Source: Limosilactobacillus difficilis | GTDB taxonomy: Bacteria > Bacillota > Bacilli > Lactobacillales > Lactobacillaceae | Reading direction: 5' to 3' | Length of the DNA: 35,747 nucleotides | Assembly: GCF_947387495.1 (NCBI RefSeq) | Contig: NZ_CANDNU010000016.1 | Span: forward strand, 1-35,747 | Shown here: positions 7,709 to 15,330 of the stretch, in pieces | How the letters are laid out: every line of letters starts with the position of its first letter | Numbering within the stretch: position 1 is the first letter of the stretch | Made by a program: the position numbers and the translations under genes | Notes under the pieces: generated by a model | The model's input: the letters and a program-made list of their open reading frames with translations, nothing else | What the model was told of the DNA's origin: nothing | Database searches by the model: none

Positions 7709-9142
7709 ATGTCATCTCTGTTACGTAAAAAGAACATCAACTCATTGCTTAAAAATGCCTCCCCATTAAAGCGAACCTTGCGGACCTTTGACCTAGTTTT
7801 CCTTGGCATTGGGATTATTATCGGAACCGGAATCTTTGTTTTAACTGGTCGTGGTGCGCTCACGTCTGGACCAGCTCTGGCCATTTCTTTTCTGATTGCA
7901 GCTATTTGCTGTGGCTTTGCCGGACTCTGCTATGCCGAATTTGCTTCCATGGCTCCGGTTGCCGGATCAGCCTACACCTATTCCTACATCGCTTTTGGTG
8001 AAATTATTGCTTTTATTATTGGCTGGGATTTAATTCTGGAGTATGCCCTTGGCGCTGCAACCGTCGCCGTTGGTTGGTCAGGATACTTTGTCAACCTTCT
8101 TAATAACCTTGGCATCCATATTCCGCAAGTCTTAACCGCAGCCGCCGGAACCACTCCGGGGGTGACTACCTATTTTAATTTGCCGGCTTTCTTGATGGTT
8201 CTGGTAATCACCTACATTGTCTCAATTGGCGTTACCCAAACAAAGCGGGTTAATGACACATTGGTTGTAATTAAGCTCGCGGTGATTATTATCTTCCTCG
8301 CAGTAGCGATCTGGTACATTAAGCCCCAAAATTGGCACCCCTTCAGTCCATTTGGCTGGTACTCCCACCACGGTGGCACTGCTACCGGCATTATTCCCGG
8401 CGCTTCCATCGTTTTCTTCTCGTTCATTGGATTTGATGCCGTGTCCTCTAGTGCCGAAGAAACTATTAATCCTAGTAAAGCACTGCCACGAGGAATCCTC
8501 ATTTCATTGCTGATTTCTACCATTTTATATATTGCCATGACCTTAACGATGACTGGAGTTGTTAAGTACCATGTTTTCTCAAGATATATTAATGCGCCGA
8601 TCCTTGCTGTCGTTGCCAGGACGGGTCAAGAGTGGCTATCAATTCTGGTAAGCATTGGGGCCATCATTGGGATGACCACGGTGGTTCTGGTTCAGCTTTA
8701 CGGCCAGTCGCGAATTTCCTATTCGATGTCGCGTGACGGTTTATTTCCCAAATTTTTTGGCCAAGTCGACGCTAAACACAAAACACCTTTTAAAGGTACT
8801 TGGTTTTTCGGCACCATCACCGCAGTTGCCGCTGGTCTGATTAATTTAAATATCCTTTCGGAATTGGTTAATGTTGGCACGTTAACTGCTTTCATTTTAG
8901 TTTCTGCAGGAATTTTGATTATGCGTCACACACAACCCAACCAACATCGTGGCTTTAAAGCACCAGGAGTTCCGTTTACTCCCATTATTTCAATCATCTT
9001 CTGCGTTACACTAGTTGCCGGATTAAATTGGGAAACCTGGATCAGATTTGTCGTTTGGCTGATCCTCGGAATGTTTGTTTACTTTGGTTATAGCCGACAC
9101 CATTCCCTCTTGAACCCTAAAAATGTAAAAGGTGGCGATTAA
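7709..9142 (+). CDS. APC-family amino acid permease (cationic amino acid transporter type)
   Basis: A 477-residue membrane protein with about twelve hydrophobic segments, of the CAT/YfnA branch of the amino acid-polyamine-organocation superfamily. The first membrane segment carries GIGIIIGTGIFVLTG, the unwound substrate-binding helix typical of the family, followed by GPALAISFLIAAICCGFAGL and YAEFASMAPVAGSAYTYSY. Another hallmark is the FIGFDAVSSSAEETINPSKALPRGI stretch near 240-265, of which FDAVSSSAEE is the core. Substrate specificity is not fixed by these motifs; proton-coupled uptake of neutral or basic amino acids is likely. GAAAGGGG lies before the ATG. The universal stress gene follows after 2 bases, so the two form one operon. 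Confidence 0.88.
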   Translation: MSSLLRKKNINSLLKNASPLKRTLRTFDLVFLGIGIIIGTGIFVLTGRGALTSGPALAISFLIAAICCGFAGLCYAEFASMAPVAGSAYTYSYIAFGEIIAFIIGWDLILEYALGAATVAVGWSGYFVNLLNNLGIHIPQVLTAAAGTTPGVTTYFNLPAFLMVLVITYIVSIGVTQTKRVNDTLVVIKLAVIIIFLAVAIWYIKPQNWHPFSPFGWYSHHGGTATGIIPGASIVFFSFIGFDAVSSSAEETINPSKALPRGILISLLISTILYIAMTLTMTGVVKYHVFSRYINAPILAVVARTGQEWLSILVSIGAIIGMTTVVLVQLYGQSRISYSMSRDGLFPKFFGQVDAKHKTPFKGTWFFGTITAVAAGLINLNILSELVNVGTLTAFILVSAGILIMRHTQPNQHRGFKAPGVPFTPIISIIFCVTLVAGLNWETWIRFVVWLILGMFVYFGYSRHHSLLNPKNVKGGD

Positions 9143-9144
9143 TA

Positions 9145-9573
9145 ATGCTCTATCAACGAATTTTAGTCGGTCTCGATGGCTCTCAAAAAGCCGATAAAGC
9201 CTTCCACGTTGCTTGCCAATTAGCTAAGGCCCTGTCCAGTCATCTTTACTTAGTCTGGATTGTAAATCGCGACCGTGGTATGGATTCATATGGTGGCGTT
9301 AATGAAGATTTCTACCAGGACCAGGCTCTTCAAGCCAAGGCCAAAATACAGCCTCATGTTCAACAAGCAAAGGAAGCCAGCCTATCTGTAGATGCAGCTG
9401 TGCAAATCGGCAGTATTAAGACGATTCTCGCCTTTGACTATCCCAAAGAACATAATATCGACCTTATTATCATCGGCAGTACCGGAGCCAATGCCGTTAA
9501 AAAAATGCTCCAAGGATCCCATACTGACTATGTTGCTCGTCATTCAACCGCTGATGTATTAATTGTTAAGTAA
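9145..9573 (+). CDS. Universal stress protein, UspA family
   Basis: A 142-residue single-domain Usp protein. It begins with the beta strand and loop YQRILVGLDGSQKADKAF and ends with the nucleotide-binding signature GSTGAN..KKMLQGSHTDYVARHS, in which the G-2X-G-9X-G-(S/T) pattern of ATP-binding Usp proteins is present. The start codon is 2 bases after the permease stop, so it is co-transcribed and probably coupled. Pairing of an amino acid permease with a Usp is common in lactobacilli and suggests the Usp modulates transport in response to ATP or stress; that link is inference. Confidence 0.9.
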   Translation: MLYQRILVGLDGSQKADKAFHVACQLAKALSSHLYLVWIVNRDRGMDSYGGVNEDFYQDQALQAKAKIQPHVQQAKEASLSVDAAVQIGSIKTILAFDYPKEHNIDLIIIGSTGANAVKKMLQGSHTDYVARHSTADVLIVK

Positions 9574-9636
9574 TAATTCTTAACACTTTTCACCGGCTGT
9601 AATGATTTGGCAAGTCAACTGAATAACCCTAAAGTG

Positions 9637-9681
9637 AAGGGCCCCATAATTATTGAATTCAATAGTTATGAGGCCCTTTGC
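9637..9681 (+). terminator. Intrinsic terminator after the permease-usp operon
   Basis: AAGGGCC (9637-9643) pairs with GGCCCTT (9672-9678), and the stem continues as CCATAA/TTATGAG and TATTG/CAATA around AATT. TTTGCTT follows. The long stem could also stop minus-strand transcripts from the MFS gene. Confidence 0.7.
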
Positions 9682-9817
9682 TTATGGCATATAATTCTGA
9701 GATTATCCAATCCCTGTGATTCATTTCATCAAGCTTCTCTCTAAAGACCGCGTTGTTAAAATTGATGTCAAGATTATATGCACCACTCAGCCATGCGAAT
9801 TGGTATCGCTTTTTGAT
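9659..9817 (-). pseudogene. Orphan protein-like fragment without a start codon
   Basis: On the minus strand just after the MFS stop, a 51-codon open frame reads as plausible protein, including YQFAWLSGAYNLDINFNN and FREKLDEMNHRDWI, and stops inside the terminator stem. It has no ATG, GTG or TTG at its beginning and no ribosome site. It looks like the tail of a lost gene, but the family is not recognised and chance cannot be excluded. Confidence 0.25.
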
Positions 9818-9819
9818 AA

Positions 9820-11217
9820 CTAATTATTTGGGGTCTCCCTTGTTTTCCACACTAACAACAAAGCGAGCAAGGTAATTAAAATTGTGGAAGCAAAAGTCCA
9901 CTGAAAGCCGTGAGTCGTCGCCACCGATATCGAATAACGGTGGGCAATTTGCCAGTTTTGCACTACGTTCTGAATGGCCATTGCCAAGGTTGTACTAAAG
10001 GAATTCGCTACCTGGACCATCGTCACGATGATCGTATTACCCGAAGTAACTTGATTTTGGGGAAGACCGTTTAAGGCATAGACACTCGCCGGAGTATAGG
10101 CTAGCGTTAATCCCCCGCACCGAATGGCATAAAGAAGCGTAATCATAATAATTCCCGTATTAGCATCGTAAAAAAGCATCGGCAGTGCTGTCAGAAAAGC
10201 AATTGCGGAACCACTGATTCCTAACCGCCTAATCCCAAAATCATCGTATAACCGTCCCGCAAAGGGTGACAGGAAAGCCATCGCCAAGGCACTCGGCATC
10301 ATTACTAATCCAGCAGTCAAAGCACTAACATGTTTGACGTTTTGATTAAACAAAGGTAGAACCAGCTCTGGTGCCATAATGGCTGCTGAGATCAAAAGGG
10401 CAATTGTCATTCCTAAACAAAAACGTTTGGTTTGAAACACGTGAAGATCTAACAGCGGATTTTCGAGTTTGAATTGACGCCTAGCAAAAATAAACAAAAG
10501 CAACAATCCCCAACAAATCAAGGCAATTGTAATGATCATATTCTGTCCGGCTTCACCTAAGCGTCCTAAGCTGTATAGCAAAGCCCCCAACCCAACCATC
10601 ACGAAGCAAACCGAAAGAAAATCAAACGGCACAACCGCCGGTTTCAACACGTCTTGCACCCAAAATTGCGTAGCGATGATCGTTACAATAACAATTGGAA
10701 TCAGGATAATAAACAGCATCCGCCAGTGAAAATTCTTGAGGATCACTCCTGAAAGAGTTGGCCCGACAGCTGGCCCCAGGTTAATAATGATCCCCGCCAG
10801 GCCCAATGCTAAGCCACGATGTTTAGCTGGAATAATCACCGTCAAAACATTCGTCACCAGTGGCATATTAATTCCTACTGCACTAGCCTGAATTAATCTC
10901 CCCAGCAGCAACAGTGCAAAATTGGGCGCAGTTGCGGCAATCACCGAGCCGGTTAAAAAGATCGTCATCGTTATCGTAAATAAGCGGCGCAGCGGAAAGC
11001 GGTGCATAAAAAAGTTAGCCAATGGCATTACCATTCCGCTCACTAACATATACCCGGTATTGAGCCATTGAGCGGACATTTGACTAACGTGCGTTTCCTT
11101 CATAATATCTGGCAATCCATTGTTCATGAGGGTTTCGGCAAGTGTGGTCACGAAACTCCCCAGCAATAGCGTCGCCATCATTAAAAATATTCTTCTTTTA
11201 TCCATAATGGCGGTCAT
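9820..11217 (-). CDS. DHA2-family MFS multidrug efflux transporter
   Basis: A 465-residue, about 14-segment proton-driven drug exporter of the EmrB/QacA type. The start at 11217 (MTAIMDKRRIFL) is chosen because AAAAGGAG stands 8 bases before it; an ATG 8 codons further upstream has no such site. Family marks are LNTGYMLVSGMVMPLANFF with the loop HRFPLRR after segment 2, LGRLIQASAVGINMPLV for segment 4, and the antiporter motif C region GLALGLAGIIINLGPAVGPT, which marks drug antiporters. It is preceded by a 30-codon ORF and a leader containing a strong terminator (11357-11412), so expression is likely controlled by read-through. The exported drugs cannot be predicted. Confidence 0.9.
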   Translation of the reverse strand: MTAIMDKRRIFLMMATLLLGSFVTTLAETLMNNGLPDIMKETHVSQMSAQWLNTGYMLVSGMVMPLANFFMHRFPLRRLFTITMTIFLTGSVIAATAPNFALLLLGRLIQASAVGINMPLVTNVLTVIIPAKHRGLALGLAGIIINLGPAVGPTLSGVILKNFHWRMLFIILIPIVIVTIIATQFWVQDVLKPAVVPFDFLSVCFVMVGLGALLYSLGRLGEAGQNMIITIALICWGLLLLFIFARRQFKLENPLLDLHVFQTKRFCLGMTIALLISAAIMAPELVLPLFNQNVKHVSALTAGLVMMPSALAMAFLSPFAGRLYDDFGIRRLGISGSAIAFLTALPMLFYDANTGIIMITLLYAIRCGGLTLAYTPASVYALNGLPQNQVTSGNTIIVTMVQVANSFSTTLAMAIQNVVQNWQIAHRYSISVATTHGFQWTFASTILITLLALLLVWKTRETPNN

Positions 11218-11252
11218 AATTGGTCTCCTTTTCCTGTTCAAAAAGCTATTCC

Positions 11253-11345
11253 CTATCTACAATTCCAGTCTGGACATTCATTAATGTCATGCTGACTGTC
11301 GTCATATACATGGCAACTTTCTGATGGATCCTCAAATTTCATCAT
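11253..11345 (-). CDS. Small ORF of 30 codons upstream of the MFS gene
   Basis: Directly after the leader terminator, AAGGAG is followed 6 bases later by ATG ATG and 30 codons. The peptide is acidic and has three cysteines; it begins MMKFEDPSESCHVYDD and ends CPDWNCR. Its stop is 35 bases before the MFS start. It is not a classical leader peptide for the terminator, because it lies downstream of it. It may be a small protein that works with or regulates the pump, or a translated spacer that sets translation of the pump. No family is recognised. Confidence 0.4.
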   Translation of the reverse strand: MMKFEDPSESCHVYDDSQHDINECPDWNCR

Positions 11346-11356
11346 TTTTCTCTCCT

Positions 11357-11412
11357 TAAAATAAAAAGCTGGATAAGAAACCCGCTGCCATGGCAACGCT
11401 CTTATCCAGCTT
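11357..11412 (-). terminator. Strong terminator in the MFS leader, probable attenuator
   Basis: AAGCTGGATAAGA (11366-11378) and TCTTATCCAGCTT (11400-11412) are perfectly complementary over 13 bp. The loop contains the palindrome TGCCATGGCA, which extends the stem. On the minus strand TTTTTATTTT follows and then the ribosome site of the small ORF. There is no room for a promoter between this terminator and the small ORF, so the pump genes must be reached by read-through from the promoter at 11459-11488. Confidence 0.8.
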
Positions 11413-11458
11413 GTAATTTTTACAAACCCTCTGAACTTAGGTTATTTAATTGTTCGTT

Positions 11459-11488
11459 ATTTTAGCAAATGATGGTTTGTTTCGTCAA
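11459..11488 (-). promoter_or_regulatory. Promoter of the MFS leader transcript
   Basis: On the minus strand TTGACG (11483-11488) and TAAAAT (11459-11464) are separated by 18 bp. The predicted start near 11452 would give a leader of about 90 bases ending at the terminator. The leader also has two small hairpins, AACCT/AGGGTT and TTGTAA/TTACAA, ahead of the terminator. Confidence 0.7.
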
Positions 11489-11534
11489 GGACCATCCCGC
11501 AAAAGCTTCATACATTTAAAGCTGTTGCAATAAG

Positions 11535-12050
11535 TCACTGGACTGTCTGATAACCAGCAGCCTGGGCCTCAGCTAAGGAGTCAAAGTACACGATATTTTC
11601 GGCGGCAATAGCTGGCGAAGGATTTTGCCCCGGCAAGTAGCAGCGCATTGTCGAGCGGTCGCCAATTACCGAATTCGGTTCATAATTGTCAGGATCAACC
11701 CACGGTTCTAGAGAACTACTTCCTGCGCTCGGTGCAGCAGCTTGACTATTTTCTGGACCAACATCGCCACTGGGAGCTACTGACCCAAACTGTGAAGTAG
11801 TAGCGGCTTCTTGCTCTTGTTGTTGGTTATTAGCCGGTGATTTCGAATGCTGGGCTGCTTTCTTCGTTGCCTTCTTTTTAACCTTCTTAGCTTTTTTAGC
11901 CTTCTCGGTCGTTTTAACGACGGTGTCATTATGTCCTTTGTCGTGTTGAGTGCTAATCATCCAGGTCGTCCCGCCAATCAATAGGAAGATGACTACCAGC
12001 CACAGCCACAGGCGACGGTAAAATGGTCTTCTTTGTTGGTCTCTACGCAT
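11535..12050 (-). CDS. Membrane-anchored protein with Lys-rich linker and small C-terminal domain
   Basis: A 171-residue protein. Residues 1-14 are basic, 15-33 form one membrane segment (WLVVIFLLIGGTTWMI), and about 45-70 form a highly basic Lys/Ala-rich linker. A disordered Ser/Ala/Gln-rich stretch follows, and the last 45 residues carry a compact domain with MRCYLPGQNP and YFDSLAEAQAAGYQ. The ending resembles the small Ada-zinc-like or sunset-type domains at the C-termini of lactobacillar surface proteins and nucleases, but it retains only one cysteine. It is probably anchored with the C-terminus outside. AAGGAGG precedes the ATG. TATAAT at 12096-12101 (minus strand) is a likely -10 box. 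Function unknown. Confidence 0.6.
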   Translation of the reverse strand: MRRDQQRRPFYRRLWLWLVVIFLLIGGTTWMISTQHDKGHNDTVVKTTEKAKKAKKVKKKATKKAAQHSKSPANNQQQEQEAATTSQFGSVAPSGDVGPENSQAAAPSAGSSSLEPWVDPDNYEPNSVIGDRSTMRCYLPGQNPSPAIAAENIVYFDSLAEAQAAGYQTVQ

Positions 12051-12531
12051 ATTACCCTCCTTTATGTTGGTTTGGCATTTCTTATTTCCAATTTAATTAT
12101 ACCGGAGGCCTATTAGGAGAAGATATAGCATTTAAGAAAGCTTAGAAGAATTAATTAAATTTTATGATATATTATTAATGTTATCAGTAATATGCTGACA
12201 TGATCGCGACTTTTCCAGTATCCAATAGTCCTGCCTTTATAACTTTTGTCTTAGCTGCTCTAAAACTAGCCAAAAGTCATTCATCGTTCACTGCTCAACC
12301 CATTTTGCAATGTTAGGGGCCCACCAGGTCACATCTTGTTTCCCATTAAGCGTTATATTATAGGCGGAAATAGCAGCACGTTAAGCGACGTTTCATATTT
12401 TGGAAAAGTGGTAGCAATCAGCTTTTATGAAATCTCAAGTCTTCAACCACCATCTGTTTTACCATTTCCATTTTCAGTCACAAATATTTTCATGTTAAGA
12501 TTAGTTATCAAGCAATTCGAGGTTTCAGAAA
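12051..12531 (+). other. Long gene-free leader region before nhaC
   Basis: About 480 AT-rich bases lie between the divergent membrane-anchored protein and nhaC. TTGTTT (12336-12341) with TATAGG 17 bp downstream is a weak promoter candidate. GAGG at about 12519-12522 serves nhaC. No convincing gene, riboswitch fold or long inverted repeat was seen. An open plus frame from 12336 runs into nhaC in another frame and has no ribosome site. Confidence 0.35.
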
Positions 12532-13875
12532 ATGAATCAGACAGACAAGAAGCAGCCAAGCTCATTCATTGGCCTGCTTCCGCTCATTATTTTTATCTTT
12601 TTGTACATTTTAAGTGGTATGATTTCCGGCAAATTCGACTCCATGCCCTTGCTAGTGGGAATGATCATCGCTGCCATTGTCGGCTTTTGCCTGCCAGCAC
12701 CAGCAGGTCAAAAGAAACTGACTTTAGAAAAAAAAGTGGCCATCTTTTGCAAAGCCGGTGGCGACCAGGGATTAATTATGATGATCGTTATCTTCATCTT
12801 AGCCGGTGCTTTTCAAGGCGTGGCTACCAAGATGCACGCGGTGTCGTCGATCACCAATATCTGTTTAAGCTTCCTGCCGCAAAACCTGATTTTGCCCGGC
12901 ATTTTTTTAATTGCGATGGTCTTGAGCTTTGCCATGGGCACGTCGATGGGAACAATTGCGGCTTTAATGCCAGTGGGGGTCATGGTTGCAACTAAAGCCG
13001 GAATTAATCCCGCCGTGGTCGCCGGCGCTGTTGTCGGCGGCGCAATGTTCGGTGATAACAACTCCTTCATTTCCGCATCGGCAATCGCCGCAGTTAATAG
13101 TCAAAAAGTAACGATGAAAAATAAGTTCCTCCTGAACTTTCTGTATGATGTGCCCGCCATTATTGGTAATTGTATCCTGCTCGCCATTTACCCAGTGAAG
13201 AACCTAGCGTTGAACTATAGCGGTCAGTACAATTTTGTCGACATCGTCCCTTACCTGCTCGTGATCATTTTGTCCCTTGTCGGCATGAATGTAATGTCGG
13301 TATTGATGATTGGCATTGTTTCCTGTCTTATCATCGGTGTGATCCAAGGCAACTTTACCTTAATTGGCGCTATGGCTTACTTGCAAAAAGGAATCGCGGG
13401 GATGGAAGACATGGCCCTCATCTGTATCTTTGTCGGCGGGGTCGTTGGTCTAATGAACTACCTTGGCGGCATCCAATGGTTGATTGATAAACTGAGCAAG
13501 AACACAAAAAGCAAACAAGGAGCACTACTGTCAATTGGTTTCTTAATCATCCTGTTGTGTCTGTGCACAACCAACAATACTGTCGCCATTCTCACGGTCG
13601 GTCCACTGGCAGCCGACATTGGTCAAAAATTTCAGCTATCAAGGACTCGGGTGGCAACAGCCCTGTCAATGTTTGCCACCAATGTCCAAGGATTCATCCC
13701 CTATGCTGGGCAACTGTTAGTGACTGCGGCAATGGCAAAAGTTTCTCCCGTCGCCGTGATGCCATACGTTTGGTACTGTTATTTGACCTTGATCATGAGT
13801 TTAGTCCTCGCCATGACAAATTGGCCACAAATTCACACGAAGCTTGATGATAGTTATCGCCATTTTGCAAAATAA
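12532..13875 (+). CDS. nhaC: NhaC-family Na+/H+ antiporter
   Basis: A 447-residue membrane protein with about eleven to twelve hydrophobic segments. The central GGAMFGDNNSFISASAIAA near 165-183 corresponds to the conserved ion-binding stretch GxxFGDxxSPISDTT of the NhaC family, with Asn and Phe in place of some usual residues. A second signature is FAMGTSMGTIAALMPVGVMV near 128-147. These antiporters expel sodium in exchange for protons; some members instead exchange organic acids or amines, and the altered central motif leaves that possible. A GAGG site lies 9 bases before the ATG. The gene stands alone between a long leader and a strong terminator. Confidence 0.8.
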   Translation: MNQTDKKQPSSFIGLLPLIIFIFLYILSGMISGKFDSMPLLVGMIIAAIVGFCLPAPAGQKKLTLEKKVAIFCKAGGDQGLIMMIVIFILAGAFQGVATKMHAVSSITNICLSFLPQNLILPGIFLIAMVLSFAMGTSMGTIAALMPVGVMVATKAGINPAVVAGAVVGGAMFGDNNSFISASAIAAVNSQKVTMKNKFLLNFLYDVPAIIGNCILLAIYPVKNLALNYSGQYNFVDIVPYLLVIILSLVGMNVMSVLMIGIVSCLIIGVIQGNFTLIGAMAYLQKGIAGMEDMALICIFVGGVVGLMNYLGGIQWLIDKLSKNTKSKQGALLSIGFLIILLCLCTTNNTVAILTVGPLAADIGQKFQLSRTRVATALSMFATNVQGFIPYAGQLLVTAAMAKVSPVAVMPYVWYCYLTLIMSLVLAMTNWPQIHTKLDDSYRHFAK

Positions 13876-13890
13876 ATGAGGAGAGAAAAA

Positions 13891-13934
13891 TCACCATCTT
13901 CCAACGCAGAAGGTATTGCGCTGAAAGATGGTGA
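13891..13934 (+). repeat. Stem-loop after nhaC
   Basis: TCACCATCTT (13891-13900) and AAGATGGTGA (13925-13934) form a perfect 10-bp stem, with CGCA/TGCG pairing inside the loop. No T-run follows, so it may protect the 3' end of nhaC mRNA or back up the terminator 20 bases later. Confidence 0.55.
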
Positions 13935-13953
13935 AGTCATTATAATTCGTGAT

Positions 13954-13990
13954 ACAGCACTCAGCTATTTTAGCGGGGTGCTGTTTTTTC
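13954..13990 (+). terminator. Intrinsic terminator after nhaC
   Basis: ACAGCAC (13954-13960) pairs with GTGCTGT (13978-13984), with an inner GCTA/TAGC stem, followed by six T bases. It lies between convergent nhaC and the prolyl-tRNA editing gene. Confidence 0.85.
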
Positions 13991-14018
13991 CTATTCGTCA
14001 TATGGCAATAAAGTTTGA

Positions 14019-14501
14019 CTAAAGTGGCAATACCGTTACCTCATATCCCCACCGCTGAATTAGTTTAAGGAGATCATTAATCTTCAAGATAACGGTTTGC
14101 GTATTGTCATTGGGGTGACAGCCAATAAAATCATTCTCATCAACAATTGTTTGATCAATTACCAGCTTAACTTGATGTTGCTCGTCATTAAGCAGATTAA
14201 AAGGAGATACAGCCCCGTTCTTAATCCCCATAACCTTTTCCAATGCTTCTTGACTTGCAAATGAAAAACGCCGCGTTTGTAATTGTTTACGCAGTTTTTT
14301 CATGTCTAATCGTTTTTGATCATCAATCATTACTAGGTAAAAGTGATCTTTGTTATCTAAAAATAAATTCCGTACCTTAGCAAAATCATATGTCTTAAAG
14401 AAACGATCTGCTTCCTCAGTTGTATATACTGCTGGATGATGAACGACCTTGTAATTAATTTGATATCGATCTAATTCTTGAAAAACTTCTGAAGCTGGCA
14501 A
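14019..14501 (-). CDS. proX: Prolyl-tRNA editing protein (ProX/PrdX, YbaK-like)
   Basis: A 160-residue trans-editing deacylase that removes wrongly attached alanine from tRNA-Pro. It shows the family's opening YQINYKVVHHPAVYTTEEA, the LFLDNKDHFYLVMIDDQKRLD core with LRKQL, the SFASQEALEKVMGIKNGAVS segment containing the G-x-V-S/T-P substrate loop, and the late VDENDFIGCHPNDNTQTV part. The start is placed at TTG 14501 (GTG 14504 is possible) because GGGGGGGAG lies 8-10 bases before it and the product then has the family's normal length. A longer frame starting at 14681 has no ribosome site and a nonconserved extension. It is convergent with nhaC. Confidence 0.85.
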   Translation of the reverse strand: MPASEVFQELDRYQINYKVVHHPAVYTTEEADRFFKTYDFAKVRNLFLDNKDHFYLVMIDDQKRLDMKKLRKQLQTRRFSFASQEALEKVMGIKNGAVSPFNLLNDEQHQVKLVIDQTIVDENDFIGCHPNDNTQTVILKINDLLKLIQRWGYEVTVLPL

Positions 14502-14504
14502 CAC

Positions 14505-14860
14505 ACATTCTCCCCCCCATAATATTTGGATTAACTTATTACTGTTATCACCATTTTCAGCGTTAAGTCGTTGACAGTCCAAAAATGATAAAGTAATTAA
14601 AGATATTCGCCACTTAGTTATTCTGGTTGGGTACTGTTTATATATAGTTGAATTTACTTCTTTCCTAAATTTGTTAATCATTTTAACAAAATCACTAATT
14701 TCACACTACACACTTGTCTATTCACCCCTCAGCGCTGCATTAACCTGTTTTCTCACCAACTATAAATGTTGCTGTATCAGCCAACCATTAGTCTAACTTT
14801 CACTACCCTAATCGACTATCGAAATAGGACATTGAACACTCGCCCACAAACCCCAAATAG
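14505..14860 (-). promoter_or_regulatory. Upstream region of proX with an extended -10 promoter candidate
   Basis: On the minus strand TGTTAAAAT near 14682-14692 is an extended -10 element about 185 bases before proX. Its transcript would have a long untranslated leader. TTGGAC with TGAAAA nearer the gene is a weaker alternative. No T-box features such as a recognisable specifier stem or TGG bulge were identified. Confidence 0.3.
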
Positions 14861-14908
14861 AAAAAGTGCACTAATTCCAATTTTTTAAACCAGAATTAGC
14901 GCCCTTTT
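14861..14908 (-). terminator. Terminator-like inverted repeat, probably ending the gatCAB-rlmCD transcript
   Basis: GTGCACTAATTC (14866-14877) and GAATTAGCGCCC (14893-14904) form a 12-base stem with one GU and one mismatch on the minus strand, followed there by TTTTTCTATTT. The plus strand has CCCTTTTAA. It lies about 400 bases beyond the rlmCD stop, after the repeat cluster. Confidence 0.55.
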
Positions 14909-14966
14909 AATCACCTCTAAATGCCTTCACACCGACATTTATCAGCTATTTTTGCTCCACTGTAAC

Positions 14967-15330
14967 GCTCTCAGCGGTTCGCCACTAGCCAATCACTCGT
15001 CACTCTATACCTCGTTCATGGGTGCGCGGTCCGCCGTTATTCTTTCAGGCTCGATTCCATCTCACCTTCATGGACGGCTATCGCGTAGAAAATTTCTAAG
15101 TTTTTACCCTCACGGCGTTCGGCAAAGACAAAGTAATTTTCGTATATCGCGTGAAGCATTTCTAAGCTTCTCCGCGCCTATTCGTCACATGAAAGTTTAA
15201 TTTATGCTCTCCGCGGTTCGCGTCTATCCCATCGTTTGTCGCTATGCTCCTCACTCTGGGGACGCTATCGCGTGGAGTATCACTAGTTCTTGAGCGTCGC
15301 CTTTAGGCTCGCTCAAGGACTGTGATACTC
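14967..15330. repeat. Cluster of degenerate repeats: stem-loops joined to ACGCGATA
   Basis: Two diverged copies of a longer unit begin GCTCTC(A/C)GCGGTTCGC at 14967 and 15206, 239 bp apart, and stay alignable for about 55 bases. TATCGCGT (minus strand ACGCGATA) occurs at 15079, 15145 and 15266, each time just beside an inverted repeat: TAGAAAATTTCTA (15086-15098), GAAGC/GCTTC (15153-15170), and a 20-bp arm pair (15275-15296 with 15310-15330). The third stem encloses the rlmCD stop codon. The region is richer in GC than its surroundings. No protein is supported on either strand. Confidence 0.6.

Noticed and set aside
12440-12500. A minus-strand ORF beginning MKIFVTENGNGKTDGG
   Set aside because: Only 16 codons, with no ribosome site and stops soon after in the same frame.
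12336-12995. A 219-codon plus-strand frame overlapping nhaC
   Set aside because: Most of it lies in the wrong frame of nhaC; the first 65 codons have no ribosome site or known motif.
13876-14022. A 48-codon frame beginning right after the nhaC stop
   Set aside because: It passes through two stem-loops and a T-run terminator; openness is likely chance and there is no ribosome site.
14502-14681. A 60-residue N-terminal extension of the prolyl-tRNA editing protein
   Set aside because: The far ATG lacks a ribosome site, while a G-rich site precedes TTG 14501, which gives the normal family length.
14952-15200. An 82-codon plus-strand frame
   Set aside because: It runs through the degenerate repeats, has no ribosome site, and its translation is low in complexity and unlike a folded protein.
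14967-15330. A CRISPR array
   Set aside because: The repeats differ in length and sequence, spacing is irregular, and no cas genes are present.
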